Source: an uncultured Eubacteriales bacterium (GTDB lineage Bacteria > Bacillota > Clostridia > Oscillospirales > Oscillospiraceae). Taken from it: a DNA stretch of 6,668 nt. The notes under the pieces were generated by a model that saw only the letters and a program-made list of their open reading frames with translations, ran no database searches and had not been told where the DNA came from. The stretch lies in contig OMQS01000161.1 of NCBI GenBank assembly GCA_900313295.1, positions 1 to 6,668 of the forward strand, in the 5' to 3' direction. Below are positions 5,563-6,668 of the stretch, piece after piece. The position numbers and the translations under genes were made by a program. How positions within the stretch are numbered: position 1 is the stretch's first letter; the number at the start of each line of letters is the position of its first letter.

Positions 5563-6668
5563 TCACTCGTAGGCGACGATGCCCACATTGTCGGCCGATT
5601 CTTCATAGGTCTGGCTGAAGATGTCCTTCGGATTTTCGATGATTCCCCAGTCCTGCAGGAGCTGCAGGGTGCGGGTACACCGGCTGTTCAGGTGCAGGTC
5701 GGCGAAAATATCGCCCTGGAAGTTCTGCAGATGGATAGCCAGGTTGCAGCGCTCCTGCCCATAGAGATCCCCTTCGGACATATCCATGGCGGCGGCATCC
5801 TCCAGAATGGCCTTGTACAGCGCGCGGCACTGCTCCTGCGACAGCGTATCCTGCTTGATGCCGCCCTTGCCGAGATCATAGTAGCCGGTCTGGATGTCGC
5901 CGAGGGTGAGGCCGGTGCTTTCGCCCATAACCATGCTGCGGCGGAAGCTGTCCGTTTCCAGCATGGGCAGGATGTACTGCTGCTCGCCGGAGCGCAGGTC
6001 GTAGCGGCGGGTAACGGTACGGCCGTCCTTCAAGATATAGGTGAAGATGATGGGGCGGCCGGTGAAGCCGTCAGCGTTGTCCGTGCGGCTCTGGAAATAC
6101 TCATGCGCCTCGAGCACGGCTGCGATCTCCGCGGGATCGCCGGTGACGCAGTCGCCGGTCTGGATGTTGGTATAGACCCGAACGGTTTGCACCTGGTCGG
6201 CCTTGGGGATGCGGCTTTCATAGCCGAAGACATCCGCCTTCATGGACAGGAGGATGCCCGTGATGATCACGCACAGGATGATAAGCTCCGGCCAGATTTT
6301 TTTGAAGACACGGGGGGTCTTGGCGATGAGCATCTGGCTGCCGGTCATGCACACAAGACCCAGCAGCACCGTGCAGGCGAGCAGAGTGCCCAGGGCATTG
6401 GTGTGGCCGAACAGCATCGCAAAGAACAGACCCAGACCCAAGCCGCCCAGCAGACCCACCAGCCAGCGCACAACGGGCTGCAGAGGCTTGAAGGCCAGCG
6501 TATCGCCGGAGCGCTCGCTGCGGCGAATGCGGCAGAGCACGCAGCTTGTCACCAGCAGACCCACGGCCACGAGGCCATAGACCAGCATAGTCACCCAAGC
6601 CTCCGTGGACACAAATGTGTCATTCACATTACTGGTGCGGTATATGATGGTGCCGCCGCCAAAGCTCC
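5563..6668 (-). CDS. ABC-2 type transporter permease with DUF6449-like C-terminal domain, partial (5' end outside window)
   Basis: The frame is open from the window edge to TGA 5565-5563, giving 367 C-terminal residues; the start is beyond 6668. The visible part begins SFGGGTIIYRTSN and has four hydrophobic segments, at about residues 25-45, 65-86, 91-113 and 125-142. A cytoplasmic-looking basic loop RIRRSERSG (46-54) follows the first and resembles the R-x-R-R-S-E-x-x-G loop of Firmicutes ABC-2 permeases. Residues 143-367 form a soluble tail with KADQVQTVRVYTN, FTYILKDGRTVTRRYDL and YEESADNVGIVAYE, matching what I recall as the DUF6449 ectodomain that follows such permeases. The protein would pair with an ATPase encoded upstream, often beside a GntR-type regulator; neither is visible. 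A GTG at 6627 is not a real start because the frame and the family-like sequence continue before it. The substrate is unknown; some relatives are linked to resistance to cell-wall antibiotics. The permease class is fairly sure, the domain name less so. Confidence 0.7.
   Translation of the reverse strand, partial: SFGGGTIIYRTSNVNDTFVSTEAWVTMLVYGLVAVGLLVTSCVLCRIRRSERSGDTLAFKPLQPVVRWLVGLLGGLGLGLFFAMLFGHTNALGTLLACTVLLGLVCMTGSQMLIAKTPRVFKKIWPELIILCVIITGILLSMKADVFGYESRIPKADQVQTVRVYTNIQTGDCVTGDPAEIAAVLEAHEYFQSRTDNADGFTGRPIIFTYILKDGRTVTRRYDLRSGEQQYILPMLETDSFRRSMVMGESTGLTLGDIQTGYYDLGKGGIKQDTLSQEQCRALYKAILEDAAAMDMSEGDLYGQERCNLAIHLQNFQGDIFADLHLNSRCTRTLQLLQDWGIIENPKDIFSQTYEESADNVGIVAYE

Noticed and set aside
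5301..5618. Plus-strand frame of 105 codons across the spacer
   Set aside because: It runs through both hairpin elements and the terminator, has no ribosome binding site, and translates to glycine/arginine-rich sequence with no domain.

Overview
The window looks like chromosomal DNA of a GC-rich, low-copy gut-type Clostridia, most likely the Oscillospiraceae/Ruminococcaceae group. This rests on three things: strong AGGAGG ribosome binding sites and sigma-A promoters next to GC-rich codons, a CBS-domain family II pyrophosphatase, and a lysine-rich MsmX/UgpC-type ATPase of a kind I associate with those bacteria. The assignment is inference from gene content; no rRNA or other marker gene is present.

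Left part (1-1620, + strand): the 3' end of a probable class I SAM-dependent methyltransferase is followed by a lipoprotein that binds a metal chelate for an ABC importer (Fe-siderophore/cobalamin type). The two genes are tightly coupled and end at a strong intrinsic terminator. The permease and ATPase of this importer are not in the window and presumably lie upstream.

Centre (1621-3120, + strand): a single-gene transcription unit. A clear promoter is followed by an unusually long structured leader of about 200 nt, then a MalK/MsmX-type sugar-importer ATPase with no permease or binding protein beside it, then a terminator. This is the layout expected of a shared ATPase that serves several carbohydrate importers encoded elsewhere.

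Centre-right (3121-5230, - strand): the C-terminal half of an XRE-type regulator that has lost its start and most of its DNA-binding domain, then a strong terminator, then a complete CBS-DRTGG-CBS manganese-dependent inorganic pyrophosphatase with its own near-consensus promoter.

Right part (5231-6668): a 330-bp G-run-rich spacer carries two hairpin elements that look like interspersed intergenic repeats and a terminator. Beyond it, on the - strand, is the C-terminal part of an ABC-2 type permease with a large soluble tail (DUF6449-like), cut by the window edge.

The genes are mostly independent units (metal uptake, sugar uptake energising, pyrophosphate hydrolysis, an ABC exporter-like permease). 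I see no evidence of a novel multi-gene system. The items most worth a second look are the long leader with a misplaced Shine-Dalgarno sequence before the sugar ATPase, the lysine-rich insertion in that ATPase, the regulator remnant, and the repeat-bearing spacer at 5214-5440.
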